Positions 34,310-42,552 of a stretch of DNA of 64,000 nucleotides are shown here, in pieces; the first letter of the stretch is position 1; every line of letters starts with the position of its first letter. Source of the stretch: Flexithrix dorotheae DSM 6795 (GTDB taxonomy: Bacteria > Bacteroidota > Bacteroidia > Cytophagales > Flammeovirgaceae); contig NZ_KB903465.1 of NCBI RefSeq assembly GCF_000379765.1, forward strand, positions 62,001 to 126,000, given 5' to 3'. The notes under the pieces are model-generated. The model saw only the letters and a program-made list of their open reading frames with translations. It searched no databases and was not told where the DNA came from. The position numbers and the translations under genes are program-made.

Positions 34310-34549
34310 TTATTTCTTCACCTCTTTAGCAGGTGAAGCAGTCACCTTTTTAAGGTAAGCCGGGCAGGTTTCCAGGATAAATTTTAAAATATTCTGCCTG
34401 CCTGCTGCATTTTGGGCCAGCTCATTCAGCTTCTTTTCATCAAAATGATAAGGAGCTTTATTGTACCTGATCTGGAAGCCTTTCACCGCCCACTCATACT
34501 TTTCTGAGTCAATGGAAAATACCACTGGCTCTGCTGTTTTTTCTGCCAT
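34310..34549 (-). CDS. Small late protein (79 aa)
   Basis: Starts MAEKTAEPVVFSIDSEKYEWAVKGFQIRYNKAPYHFDEKKLNELAQN and ends with the helix ILKFILETCPAYLKKVTASPAKEVKK. It lies between the 86-aa gene and the tail-tube-like gene, 11 nt after a partial copy (AAGCTAAAC) of the leader motif. Likely a connector or capsid accessory protein; no family recognised. Confidence 0.55.
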   Translation of the reverse strand: MAEKTAEPVVFSIDSEKYEWAVKGFQIRYNKAPYHFDEKKLNELAQNAAGRQNILKFILETCPAYLKKVTASPAKEVKK

Positions 34550-34582
34550 TTTACTTTATTGTTTAGCTTTTGAAAGTGGGGA

Positions 34583-34843
34583 TTATTTAGAAGTATCTGC
34601 TTCAGTTTCTGCAGCTTCCACCTCAACTTCTTCCAGGATGTTTTGCCCTTCTACCTCAATCAAGGCATTGAGTAACCTTTCATGGGATTTTACATCTTCC
34701 ATGATCTTTTCTGTGATATGCTTTTTACCATTGACCGAGTAAAAAGCAGCCACTTTAAATTTGAATGACCTATCCCCAATTTTGATTACATCTTTGGGGA
34801 TAGTCAATTTATTTTCTGTTTTTTTGACTTGTTTTTTAGCCAT
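34583..34843 (-). CDS. Small late protein downstream of the capsid gene (86 aa)
   Basis: Basic N-terminus (AKKQVKKTENKLTIP), a beta hairpin IKIGDRSFKFKVAAFYSVNGKKHIT, a helix HERLLNALIEVEGQNILEEVE and an acidic tail. Position after the major capsid protein suggests a head decoration or completion protein. Unrecognised. Confidence 0.5.
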   Translation of the reverse strand: MAKKQVKKTENKLTIPKDVIKIGDRSFKFKVAAFYSVNGKKHITEKIMEDVKSHERLLNALIEVEGQNILEEVEVEAAETEADTSK

Positions 34844-34881
34844 TTCTATAAGGTTAAAAAATGATTGGATTCAATTAAAAA

Positions 34882-35853
34882 TTAAGCCTGGTCGTTGGTG
34901 ATGATATAATCCTCTCCGGCCAAAGTGAAAGTGGAAATACCACATCCAATTTTGCCATCCATCAGGATATTGATCACCCTTTTCTCCTGCTCTATCTTAA
35001 TCCTGTTCATATCTGATAACAAATCAGTTCCCATCTGCAGAATTCCTTCAGGTACAATGATTACCCTGCCCGATCCACTCAGTCCTGGCAATGGCACAAA
35101 GGAGGCATTCCCCTCTGATTTTTCCAGGGTCATTTGCTTAAAGGAATTATAGGTCAAGTGATCTCCATAACTATCCTTATAGTTTTTGTAGTAATTCGAA
35201 GATATATTTCTACCACAGAAGATTTTCACTTTTTCATACTTCAACACCTCTGGAAGGGCATCCCACATTTGCTCTATTTTAGCCACTGCATTCTGATCGG
35301 TAATGGCTCCGGTCGCTACTGGGGCAATGGTGGTGGCGGTAATGGCATCGGCTATTTGCTTTAAAAAGCCATCACAAACTTCCAGGGGATTCACCACTCC
35401 GGCTCCTGCTGCAGTCCCGGCATTATACACCGCTTTCCACACGATATTCTCCATAGAGGCCTGAACTTTCCTTAAAATCTGACCCATTAAAAACCCTTCA
35501 AAATGGTATTCGTAAGGTTTTAATTTCCCAGATTGCAATCTACCTTTCCATGTTTTGTAAAGGGTTAAGGGCACAATCTTCAAATCCACCTGCCAGTCCC
35601 TTACTTTCAGAATCCTGGCTTTAAATCCAAAGGCATCATTTGTTGGGTTCCAGCCATCTTCTTTGCCCACTTGAACAATCTCTCCAATCTCAGGCACAAC
35701 CATTGGTTCCTCGTCCTGAATATCGGTATTCAATTGGATATGATTAGCCGAGGCAAAGGTGTTCATCGCCTGGATAAACAAATCTATTCCTGGTCCTCTG
35801 CTGTACGCCCCAAGCGTAGCTACCAGGTTAGTTAAATCTATTGAGTTTGGCAT
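34882..35853 (-). CDS. Major capsid protein
   Basis: 323 residues, placed directly after the S49-type maturation protease/scaffold gene. HK97-fold features: N-terminal helix (LTNLVATLGAYSRGPGIDLFIQAMNT), the middle DWQVDLKIVPLTLYKTWKGRLQSG strand-rich part, the helix WDALPEVLKYEKVKIFCGRNISSNYYKNYKDSYG for the axial domain, and a C-terminal VINILMDGKIGCGISTFTLAGEDYIITND strand pattern. No large cleaved N-terminal delta domain is evident, in line with a separate scaffold on the protease. Context makes the call good; family not named. Confidence 0.75.
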   Translation of the reverse strand: MPNSIDLTNLVATLGAYSRGPGIDLFIQAMNTFASANHIQLNTDIQDEEPMVVPEIGEIVQVGKEDGWNPTNDAFGFKARILKVRDWQVDLKIVPLTLYKTWKGRLQSGKLKPYEYHFEGFLMGQILRKVQASMENIVWKAVYNAGTAAGAGVVNPLEVCDGFLKQIADAITATTIAPVATGAITDQNAVAKIEQMWDALPEVLKYEKVKIFCGRNISSNYYKNYKDSYGDHLTYNSFKQMTLEKSEGNASFVPLPGLSGSGRVIIVPEGILQMGTDLLSDMNRIKIEQEKRVINILMDGKIGCGISTFTLAGEDYIITNDQA

Positions 35854-35863
35854 TTGTCTTTTA

Positions 35864-35875
35864 GTTTAGCTTAAT
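35864..35875 (-). promoter_or_regulatory. Leader motif ATTAAGCTAAAC before capsid gene
   Basis: Exact 12-bp match to the element before the tail tube gene, ending 10 nt upstream of the capsid ATG; a 9-bp version (34561-34569) precedes the gene at 34549. Confidence 0.4.
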
Positions 35876-35879
35876 AAAA

Positions 35880-37241
35880 TTATAATTCGACTTTAGAATT
35901 TTTTGCTGCAGCTTTTGCAGCTGCTGCCTCTGCTGCCCATTCGGTTTGTTCCCATACTGGCTTTTCCTGGCTTTTGGCAGTTACATCCTCTTCTCCTTTT
36001 TCTACCGATTCTACCACAGAAACTGTCTCTGGATCTGCATCAAGTTTTGCCTTTAAATTGGCCTTTTCAGCTTTTAAAGAAGTAACCTCTGCTTCCAGAT
36101 CACCAACCTTCTTGTTAGAAGCTGTCACTTCATCACTTTTGGTTTTCAATTGAGCTGTAAGCTCATCTACCTTAGCATTTTTAGCTTCAAGTTGCTCTTT
36201 GAATTCATCCCTTTCCTTCAGGGCATCTTCTAAGTTTCCCAAAACTTTTTCCTCATCTTCCTCACTTACATTTTTAGAAAAAAAAGAAGATAAAATGGAG
36301 AATTTTCCTTTTGACATGGTATTTGAATTTTTGTTATTATAATCTTTACTTAATTCCACAACCCTTTCTATAGCCAGTTGCATATTGCCTTTTTTATCAG
36401 CCAACCCGGAAGTAATTGTTTCATCTCCCATGAATGTTGCCCCTTTAAAAATTCGATCTTCGTATTTAGAATTGATTTTTGATCCTCGGTCAGATTTTAC
36501 CGAGTCGATAATATTTTGTGCAAGAGGATTAATCAACTCCTCTAAAACAGCAGATTTTGAACCTTCTCCTCCCTCTCTAAGCCTCCTATACCAACTATTC
36601 TTCAATGGACTTAAATCCGAATAAATATCTTCGAATTTCACACCTAACTTTTTATAATATTCAGTGTCATCCACAAAAGGAAACATGGTTCCGATTGAAC
36701 CTAGAATATCAGAATCCTGGGAAATGATAATTTCTTTTGTTGAGGCTGCAATTCTATATGCTGCAGAGCCACAAACACCATTTACAAAGGTTACAACTGG
36801 CTTCACATTTTCTCTTATTACGGAGCATAATATCTCTGAAGCAGTTGATACTCCTCCACCAGAATCCATATCCAACACTACTCCAACTACTTCAGGATCA
36901 GCATAAGCTTCTCGAATAAACCTGGCTAAAGTTTTTGTACCAAATCCACCATAGTAATAAAGGTTGTATTTTGTTATCGTACCCTGAACAGGTATGATCA
37001 TTACCTTTTTCACTTCCTCATTTTGCTCACCTTCGGAACTTGTAAAAAGTCTTGAAAAAAGCTCTGAGGATAACTCAATAGAATAGGGATTATGTGCTTT
37101 TTGAGCTTGTTCCAGGTCAATACTCATTGTTGAGTTTTCTCCATTTAGCAAGCTGAAAAATAAAGGCACATTGCTGTAAAAATAATCTGGCATCATTGAC
37201 CAGACTCCATTTAAAATATCGTATCGAAGTTGTTCTATCAT
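35880..37241 (-). CDS. Head maturation protease (S49/SppA type) fused to scaffold
   Basis: 453 residues. The N-terminal half is an S49 peptidase: VVGVVLDMDSGGGVSTAS (about 118-135), then TFVNGVCGSAAYRIAAS with nucleophile Ser159, and LSPLKNSW with the likely general base Lys214. Residues about 290-420 are a long coiled coil (ALKERDEFKEQLEAKNAKVDELTAQLKTKSDEV region), the layout of protease-scaffold fusions that are processed during capsid assembly. The end is Ala-rich. First gene of the capsid-tail unit, 33 bp after late motif copy 6. Confidence 0.88.
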   Translation of the reverse strand: MIEQLRYDILNGVWSMMPDYFYSNVPLFFSLLNGENSTMSIDLEQAQKAHNPYSIELSSELFSRLFTSSEGEQNEEVKKVMIIPVQGTITKYNLYYYGGFGTKTLARFIREAYADPEVVGVVLDMDSGGGVSTASEILCSVIRENVKPVVTFVNGVCGSAAYRIAASTKEIIISQDSDILGSIGTMFPFVDDTEYYKKLGVKFEDIYSDLSPLKNSWYRRLREGGEGSKSAVLEELINPLAQNIIDSVKSDRGSKINSKYEDRIFKGATFMGDETITSGLADKKGNMQLAIERVVELSKDYNNKNSNTMSKGKFSILSSFFSKNVSEEDEEKVLGNLEDALKERDEFKEQLEAKNAKVDELTAQLKTKSDEVTASNKKVGDLEAEVTSLKAEKANLKAKLDADPETVSVVESVEKGEEDVTAKSQEKPVWEQTEWAAEAAAAKAAAKNSKVEL

Positions 37242-37274
37242 TACAACCGCAATTTGGTCGTAATTTGCAAGGCT

Positions 37275-37285
37275 TTTAAGGACAA
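37275..37285 (-). promoter_or_regulatory. Late motif copy 6 (TTGTCCTTAAA) before the capsid unit
   Basis: Perfect copy 33 bp before the protease/scaffold ATG and 4 bp after the stop codon of the lyase-like gene. It would drive protease, capsid, tail and amidase genes. Confidence 0.65.
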
Positions 37286-37289
37286 AAAT

Positions 37290-38819
37290 TTATGGCAGAT
37301 CCCAGTACTGTAATGGCACATTAGGTTCGTTTCCATATACCCCCTGCATTGGGTATTGGTAGCCAGATCTATTGATTTTACTCTTTGGCAAAAATCCTGT
37401 ATAACCGGCTGAGGTTTTCATCATGTAGAAATCTTTAAAATCCTGACGTTTATAATACTCATTTGCAACGGATACAGAAATCATGTGATGCCACGTTGTT
37501 GTGCCTCCAGAGTAACTTCCATCCAGTGGTTTGCCACCAAAAGTACGTTTGGGATTAAAACCATGATTAATTGTTCTATAATATTTTGAGTGGGTTTCAA
37601 GCATTTTTTCCAGTGACTTTGGGCCTCCTGTGGTGGAGGTGGCCCCATTCTTCCCTGTAATGCCTTCTGAGGTTTGATAGTTGAACCAGGAGGCATCTCC
37701 TTTGGCTTTCCAAACCGCATGAGCCATAAACGACATATTATTAAGAATAGCTCCTGAATATGTTAGCCCGGTTGGCCATCCTCTTTTAATATCTCCAACA
37801 GTTCCATCAGCAAAAACTCCAAACTGGATCATTTCCCTAAACATGTTGAATCCATGCTGTAACAATTGTTCATCATTTAGAATAGCACCAATTACAGCAC
37901 TACTTAACCCAGAAAGGGCTAATGGTCTATTGTTATAATCTCCTGTAAGCCTTGTTAATTTGTAACCTGCATAATTTGCTACTGGGTTATCATCATGCGT
38001 TTTTTCTCCATTCGGATCAGCGTATTTTTTTAGTTTTTCTGTATTGAAATTACCATTATTTCGATCATTTTCACTATCAAATACCTTATAAAGAAATGCC
38101 TGATCAGTATATTCTTTAAACTTTAATGCGCCATTTCTCAGCCAGGTTTCCACTTTTGTTTTTTCGGTTGCTGTAGCCCAAACCCTTACAAAATCCCAGG
38201 ATTTTGCTCTCCCTGTTAACCATTCTGATATTAAAAAAAATGGATTTTTATGCCACTTTAAAGCATCTGCATCATTAGGATCTTTATCCCATCGAGGAGA
38301 TCTTTTAAAATCTATATAAGGATTTTCAGCTTGTTCAACCAAGCGATTAATTACCATTCTGCCTAAATTTTCATCATTAAAAACCCTGGCATAAAATGCA
38401 GCAGCAATTAAATATTCCATGGAGTAAGCTCCCCCTCCATTGTGCAAAGTAGATCCATAGTCTAAATGTGCATCGTTTGCAAAAGGGATGATATTACTGT
38501 AATTATCTCCATTCCAATTGGGATTTCCCTCACCTCCATTTTTGTCAGATTTAAGTGGACCTGGATAAACATCCGGCTTTTGACTTATAAAAAGATTCGC
38601 ATTATTAACAATAGTCTGCTGACCTTCTCCTGGAGAATTTGCCCCCTGATCTCCCCAGTTCATATAAATCCCATTCTCCATCCTGTACTTCCACTTTTCT
38701 AAATCTTCAACTGAGAAAAGGTTACCATTTGCCGTGCCTGGAGGAGGTGGAGGTGGGTTTCCAGTATTCTGGTTTTTAGTTCTATAATTTATAAGAGCTG
38801 AAATATATCTTCTATTCAT
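37290..38819 (-). CDS. Alginate-lyase-like phage depolymerase
   Basis: 509 residues with a Pro-rich hinge (PPPPPPG, 22-28) after a short N-terminal anchor, then an alpha/alpha-toroid-type domain. The segment FADGTVGDIKRGWPTGLTYSGAILNNM (about 336-362) follows the alginate lyase pattern DGSxxxExxRGxxALxYxxxxL; HLDYGSTLHNGGGAYSMEYLIAAAFYARVF (about 118-147) is another typical helical hairpin. The usual Tyr-His of the active site reads Tyr-Ser here. It follows a fibre gene with TAATG overlap, so the enzyme is probably mounted on the tail to degrade an acidic capsule or matrix polysaccharide. No signal peptide. Confidence 0.65.
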   Translation of the reverse strand: MNRRYISALINYRTKNQNTGNPPPPPPGTANGNLFSVEDLEKWKYRMENGIYMNWGDQGANSPGEGQQTIVNNANLFISQKPDVYPGPLKSDKNGGEGNPNWNGDNYSNIIPFANDAHLDYGSTLHNGGGAYSMEYLIAAAFYARVFNDENLGRMVINRLVEQAENPYIDFKRSPRWDKDPNDADALKWHKNPFFLISEWLTGRAKSWDFVRVWATATEKTKVETWLRNGALKFKEYTDQAFLYKVFDSENDRNNGNFNTEKLKKYADPNGEKTHDDNPVANYAGYKLTRLTGDYNNRPLALSGLSSAVIGAILNDEQLLQHGFNMFREMIQFGVFADGTVGDIKRGWPTGLTYSGAILNNMSFMAHAVWKAKGDASWFNYQTSEGITGKNGATSTTGGPKSLEKMLETHSKYYRTINHGFNPKRTFGGKPLDGSYSGGTTTWHHMISVSVANEYYKRQDFKDFYMMKTSAGYTGFLPKSKINRSGYQYPMQGVYGNEPNVPLQYWDLP

Positions 38820-40807
38820 TATTGTGGGGTGATTTCAAGCTTATCGAACATTGCATAAGTGACCTTTCCTTCAATTTCAAAAGTGTGGTTTCCTGCTGAT
38901 AAATTTACCAATGAGGTGATTTCTAACCAGCCAAAATATGAACTACCTAAATCATTACTATTGATGATTCCCTTTTGCAGGTTAAGGGTGTGAGCTCTAA
39001 CCACTCCATCAATTTTGAGTATGTAATTATTTTCATATTGTGCTTCTGAAGTATTCCCTGACCTGACACGTGCAAAAATCTTGAAATTGCCTAAAGCAGC
39101 TATATTGAAATCAAAAGCAATTTTATCCCCATTATCCCCAAACCTGACCATGGTGTCACCTGTTTGCAGTCCAAAACTTAATATAACTGCATTGCTACCC
39201 ACTTCCGTGACTGTATAATCTCCTGGATCGGGTTTAATGATTTGAGAGGCAGCTGTAATAACACTCGACCATGGTCCCCTCACCCATTCCCCAGGGGTTG
39301 CACCTGTCGCTGCATTCATTCTGACTTCTGGAGCGATTACCATACCTAAATACGCTCCATCAATAGTATAATTTTGTCCCGATTCACCAGGAATAATTGC
39401 CTCATTTGTTCCATTATCATCATCTGCCACAACGAACCTGTAATCACGTGAACTTTCCACATCTCCATCAGGATCAAAATAACTGGCATTTATGGTTATG
39501 GTTTTTCCTACCTGTGCATCTCCTGTTAATCCTACATTTTGAGCCTGTGGAGGAGCATTTAATGCTTCTGGTATTAAAGTGAGTCTGTTTTTACCAGATA
39601 ACTTTCTGAACCAATAATGTATTTCATAAACTGCTCCAGCTGCAAATGTAAATGGTTTTATTACCACTTTCGTACTATCATTTATAGTAATTTCTGGCCA
39701 GTCATTACCCTGCCAGTAAAATACTCCAGTGATTCCGTTTTTAGCTCCAACTGTTGAAAAAGATAAGGCCACAGCTGTATTGGGATCATCCGGATCATTG
39801 TATATTGCATTTGCATCTAAAACTACAGCTGCTCCTGTCCTGTTTACATCTTCAGCAAATCCTCCACCACTTCCAGAGCTACTCTCTCCTGCTTTTACCC
39901 AGAAAATATCATCATTTTGTTTAGCCCGTATTGCTTCGAAATAAAACACCTCATCCTCTGCAATATCATGTGTTTCTTCTATTCCTTTTGCTCTTAGTCC
40001 GGTTAAGGTTACTGTGATCCCTCCAGCTTCATTACCCCTCACAATAGCTCTTCCTATTGCTCCAGTCCAAACCAGGCCGGCATTACTCAGGGAAAAACTA
40101 TTATTTGCAACGATTTCATATAACCGATCAAATCCCATTTGATAATTATCGAAATCTGCTCCAAAATCCTTTGTGATATCACTGTTTACCGTTGTTACTA
40201 TAGCCCCACCTTTTTTTCCATCTGTAATAACCGGGTAAAACTTATCTAGTGATCCAAAACTCCCATTCCAAATTCCGGATTTTTTAGTGATTAGCAATAT
40301 ACCATCCTCAGTCTTTTTAATATACAAAAAATGAGTTCCAGGTAATGCTATATTTTTTACGTATTTAAAACTAGAATACAATCCACTAAATCCATAACTA
40401 CTGCCTCCTACAGTAATTATATTATCATCTCCATTCTTTCGCAATACTCCGAACTCAAATCCAATTGGGACGGTTCCTGGAACAGACACTGTTAAATCAT
40501 CATTCCCACCACTATAAAAGATTTTACCATGATCTTCGTTTGTTATGTCATAACTTGACCCAGTTTTGGCCACCAGTTTGCCCATGTTTTTCTGAAGTTC
40601 TAAAAAGGAGATTTTATTGGCATCTCCAATGGCCAATTCATCGGTGGCCTCCAGGTTATTTTTCACTGTCCTGAACTGGAAAATGGGAAGGTAACTGTCT
40701 AATAACCCTGAAAAGTAATTCCTTAAATCCAGTGCCTTAATTGGCTTTAGATCAGGGAAAAATTGTAGGAGTTGAGAATGGAGCTTGCTTACTGAAAATT
40801 TTGCCAT
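38819..40807 (-). CDS. Tail fibre/receptor-binding protein, 662 aa
   Basis: Start taken as the ATG at 40807 (MAKFSVSKLHSQ) because it lies one base after the stop of the upstream gene; the frame is open to 40852. The N-terminal part (FSGLLDSYLPIFQFRTVKNN) may attach to the tail. The middle is beta-rich with an Ig/cadherin-like unit (APPQAQNVGLTGDAQVGKTITINASYFDPDG). The last 130 residues (DYTVTEVGSNAVILSFGLQ... TFEIEGKVTYAMFDKLEI) look like a CBM6/CBM35-type jelly roll, which would bind sugar on the host surface. Forms a unit with the lyase gene downstream. Confidence 0.65.
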   Translation of the reverse strand: MAKFSVSKLHSQLLQFFPDLKPIKALDLRNYFSGLLDSYLPIFQFRTVKNNLEATDELAIGDANKISFLELQKNMGKLVAKTGSSYDITNEDHGKIFYSGGNDDLTVSVPGTVPIGFEFGVLRKNGDDNIITVGGSSYGFSGLYSSFKYVKNIALPGTHFLYIKKTEDGILLITKKSGIWNGSFGSLDKFYPVITDGKKGGAIVTTVNSDITKDFGADFDNYQMGFDRLYEIVANNSFSLSNAGLVWTGAIGRAIVRGNEAGGITVTLTGLRAKGIEETHDIAEDEVFYFEAIRAKQNDDIFWVKAGESSSGSGGGFAEDVNRTGAAVVLDANAIYNDPDDPNTAVALSFSTVGAKNGITGVFYWQGNDWPEITINDSTKVVIKPFTFAAGAVYEIHYWFRKLSGKNRLTLIPEALNAPPQAQNVGLTGDAQVGKTITINASYFDPDGDVESSRDYRFVVADDDNGTNEAIIPGESGQNYTIDGAYLGMVIAPEVRMNAATGATPGEWVRGPWSSVITAASQIIKPDPGDYTVTEVGSNAVILSFGLQTGDTMVRFGDNGDKIAFDFNIAALGNFKIFARVRSGNTSEAQYENNYILKIDGVVRAHTLNLQKGIINSNDLGSSYFGWLEITSLVNLSAGNHTFEIEGKVTYAMFDKLEITPQ

Positions 40808-40808
40808 A

Positions 40809-41357
40809 TTAAGCGGTATAAAAGTCTTGGAAATAAAAATCTGCAGGGTCAAAATCTGCCTTGTTCACAGGGATCACATTATCAATCCCATTGGGTAACT
40901 GAAATGCAAAACTGGAGGACCTTTTTATCAGGTTGAAATCAAATGAATTCCTTCCACCTTTTTGATCTGTTTTTTGAGCAGGGAGGCATTTAACCTTGGG
41001 CATAAACCTGTATTGGCCGTTTCTGTTCAGGTACACCACTGATACCTGCCTCCCTAATATTTTATTGCTAAATCGTCTTTTGAAATCGGAGTCTTTTGAA
41101 AGAGAAAATTTGAGACTAAAATCAATTATATCTCCATGTGGGCTTTCTTGTGAGTTTTCATTTGCAAAACAATTACCTTTTACAATTGGGATATGCTTAT
41201 AATTACCATCCTCATTAATTCTTAGATCAGTAACTACCCCTTTATTATCAGTATAGCCTTGCAAATACTCATTTTCCATGAGCCAGAGATCCTGCACTCC
41301 GGAAAGGTTCTTCACACATTCCTCTGGAAATTCCTCTATAAAACCATAATCGATCAT
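40809..41357 (-). CDS. Unrecognised protein upstream of the fibre gene (182 aa)
   Basis: Beta-rich: DYGFIEEFPEECVKNLSGVQDLWLMENEYLQGYTDNKGVVTDLRINEDGNYKHIPIVKGNCF, then FSLSKDSDFKRRFSNKILGRQVSVVYLNRNGQYRFMPKVKC. Not hydrophobic, no signal sequence. One base from the fibre start, so likely a fibre- or baseplate-associated protein. No family recognised. Confidence 0.55.
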   Translation of the reverse strand: MIDYGFIEEFPEECVKNLSGVQDLWLMENEYLQGYTDNKGVVTDLRINEDGNYKHIPIVKGNCFANENSQESPHGDIIDFSLKFSLSKDSDFKRRFSNKILGRQVSVVYLNRNGQYRFMPKVKCLPAQKTDQKGGRNSFDFNLIKRSSSFAFQLPNGIDNVIPVNKADFDPADFYFQDFYTA

Positions 41358-41395
41358 ACTTCAAAGGAAATATGAAGCTGGGCAAAATTTCAGGA

Positions 41396-41980
41396 CTATT
41401 TAATTGGGAATTTTTTAATCCATCTTCTAATGGTATGATCTGAATTAATTTTATATTTCAATTTTGCTCTACGGTATGTAAGCCTTCCTGATTGCACCTC
41501 AAATGCAATCTTCTTTTTAAATCCTGTGGTATATCTCCTCCTTTGTTTACCTGGAAACCTTTTCCTTTTCAGTCTTATAAAAGACTTATGCATGCTTTCA
41601 TAGGCATACATTTCTTCTGGGATATTGTATTTATCAATAACCATCCTCATTGCTGCAAGCTCGGAAATACCTAAACATGCGCTGGTCACTTCGATCTCTC
41701 TCATTAGGGCAACATGCATACTTTTATTTATAGCATGCCCTATGGCATATTCAACCGAGCCAGTTTCAGTGTCTGTACACCCCTGGAGATTCACATTTAT
41801 CATCTCTATAGGGTTGGAAAATGGTGAGGAATTGAGCTTACCGTAAGCATGTAAGCAGGGATAAAAAAGATCATCTGTTCTTTTAAGGTTTAACAGATAA
41901 GAACCTGCCTCATGAACTAAATCATAGTATGAAGCTAATATTCCTAAAATGTAGGAATAAACAGGAACTCTGATAGTCAT
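41396..41980 (-). CDS. Protein with C-terminal transposase-type helix-turn-helix
   Basis: 194 residues. The C-terminal 50 residues read RRYTTGFKKKIAFEVQSGRLTYRRAKLKYKI..HTIRRWIKKF, the same plan as the HTH of IS3-family OrfA (YxxEFKxxIVxEV..G.xxxxxAxxYxI...TIxxWxKK). The N-terminal 110 residues are helical and Cys/Met-rich (GISELAAMRMVIDKYNIPEEMYAYESMHKS) and not transposase-like; no OrfB or inverted repeats are nearby. It is the first gene after a 600-bp region with a dense repeat array at 42193-42435. I infer a DNA-binding regulator, possibly the late-gene activator. Confidence 0.6.
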   Translation of the reverse strand: MTIRVPVYSYILGILASYYDLVHEAGSYLLNLKRTDDLFYPCLHAYGKLNSSPFSNPIEMINVNLQGCTDTETGSVEYAIGHAINKSMHVALMREIEVTSACLGISELAAMRMVIDKYNIPEEMYAYESMHKSFIRLKRKRFPGKQRRRYTTGFKKKIAFEVQSGRLTYRRAKLKYKINSDHTIRRWIKKFPIK

Positions 41981-42192
41981 AATTTTGCTGCTGTTTGCTG
42001 CTGTTTTGAAAGAATATTATAAAATTAAGCAGGTCAATTATGTTCACAAAGAAAAAAAATGTCCTATAGTGGATTTTTTTAGTATAATTGTACTTATCTA
42101 ATTCAGTGCCCCACCCTGAAAGCTGAATATTTGCACTAATGTTTCAGCTCAAAAATTCAGACCTACTTTTTCCAGAGCAATTTTTAAAAAAA

Positions 42193-42435
42193 GGTTACAA
42201 TGGTTACACCTATAAAAATCCGTTATAAGTTGCTGATTTATATACGGTTGTGGACCTGAAATTTTGTAACCGTTTTTGTAACCATTTTTGAAAAAAGTTA
42301 CAACTATTTTTTTTTGCCTTCATTTTGTAACCGTTGTAACCATTTTATTTTAAAAAGTTACAAATAAGTTACACTGTAACTATTTTATTATCAGTTAGAT
42401 ATAAATTGTTGTAACCGTTGTAACCGTTGTAACCG
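42193..42435. repeat. Iteron-like array of 13 TTGTAAC/GTTACAA elements
   Basis: Plus-orientation copies (TGTAAC core) start at 42264, 42276, 42325, 42334, 42375, 42409, 42418 and 42427; the last three are perfect tandem 9-mers TTGTAACCG. Opposite copies (GTTACA) are at 42193-42200, 42202-42209, 42297, 42357 and 42368. GTTACACTGTAAC at 42368-42380 is a perfect palindrome with one central base. Such density points to cooperative binding of a replication or regulatory protein. Confidence 0.7.
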
Positions 42436-42519
42436 TTTTTTTATTGAGGATATAAATTAGGAAAAATAGATATCAAAGATCAGGCATTAAACTGGTTTTG
42501 CAGTTATTGTATTTTTCTA

Positions 42520-42552
42520 ATAAAAAAAACCCTGGCAAATGCCAAGGCTTCT
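42520..42552 (-). terminator. Terminator of the early operon
   Basis: On the minus strand CCTTGGCA TT TGCCAGGG is followed by eight T. It lies 35 bp downstream of the 42587 stop codon and is part of a 38-bp repeat (second copy at 42987). Confidence 0.8.

Noticed and set aside
19106-40807. Diversity-generating retroelement acting on the fibre genes
   Set aside because: No reverse transcriptase gene or template/variable repeat pair was seen.
41396-41980. Insertion sequence at the transposase-like HTH gene
   Set aside because: No DDE domain, no inverted terminal repeats, and the N-terminal half is not transposase.
42193-42435. CRISPR array
   Set aside because: Repeat units are only 7-9 bp, in both orientations, with irregular short spacing and no cas genes.
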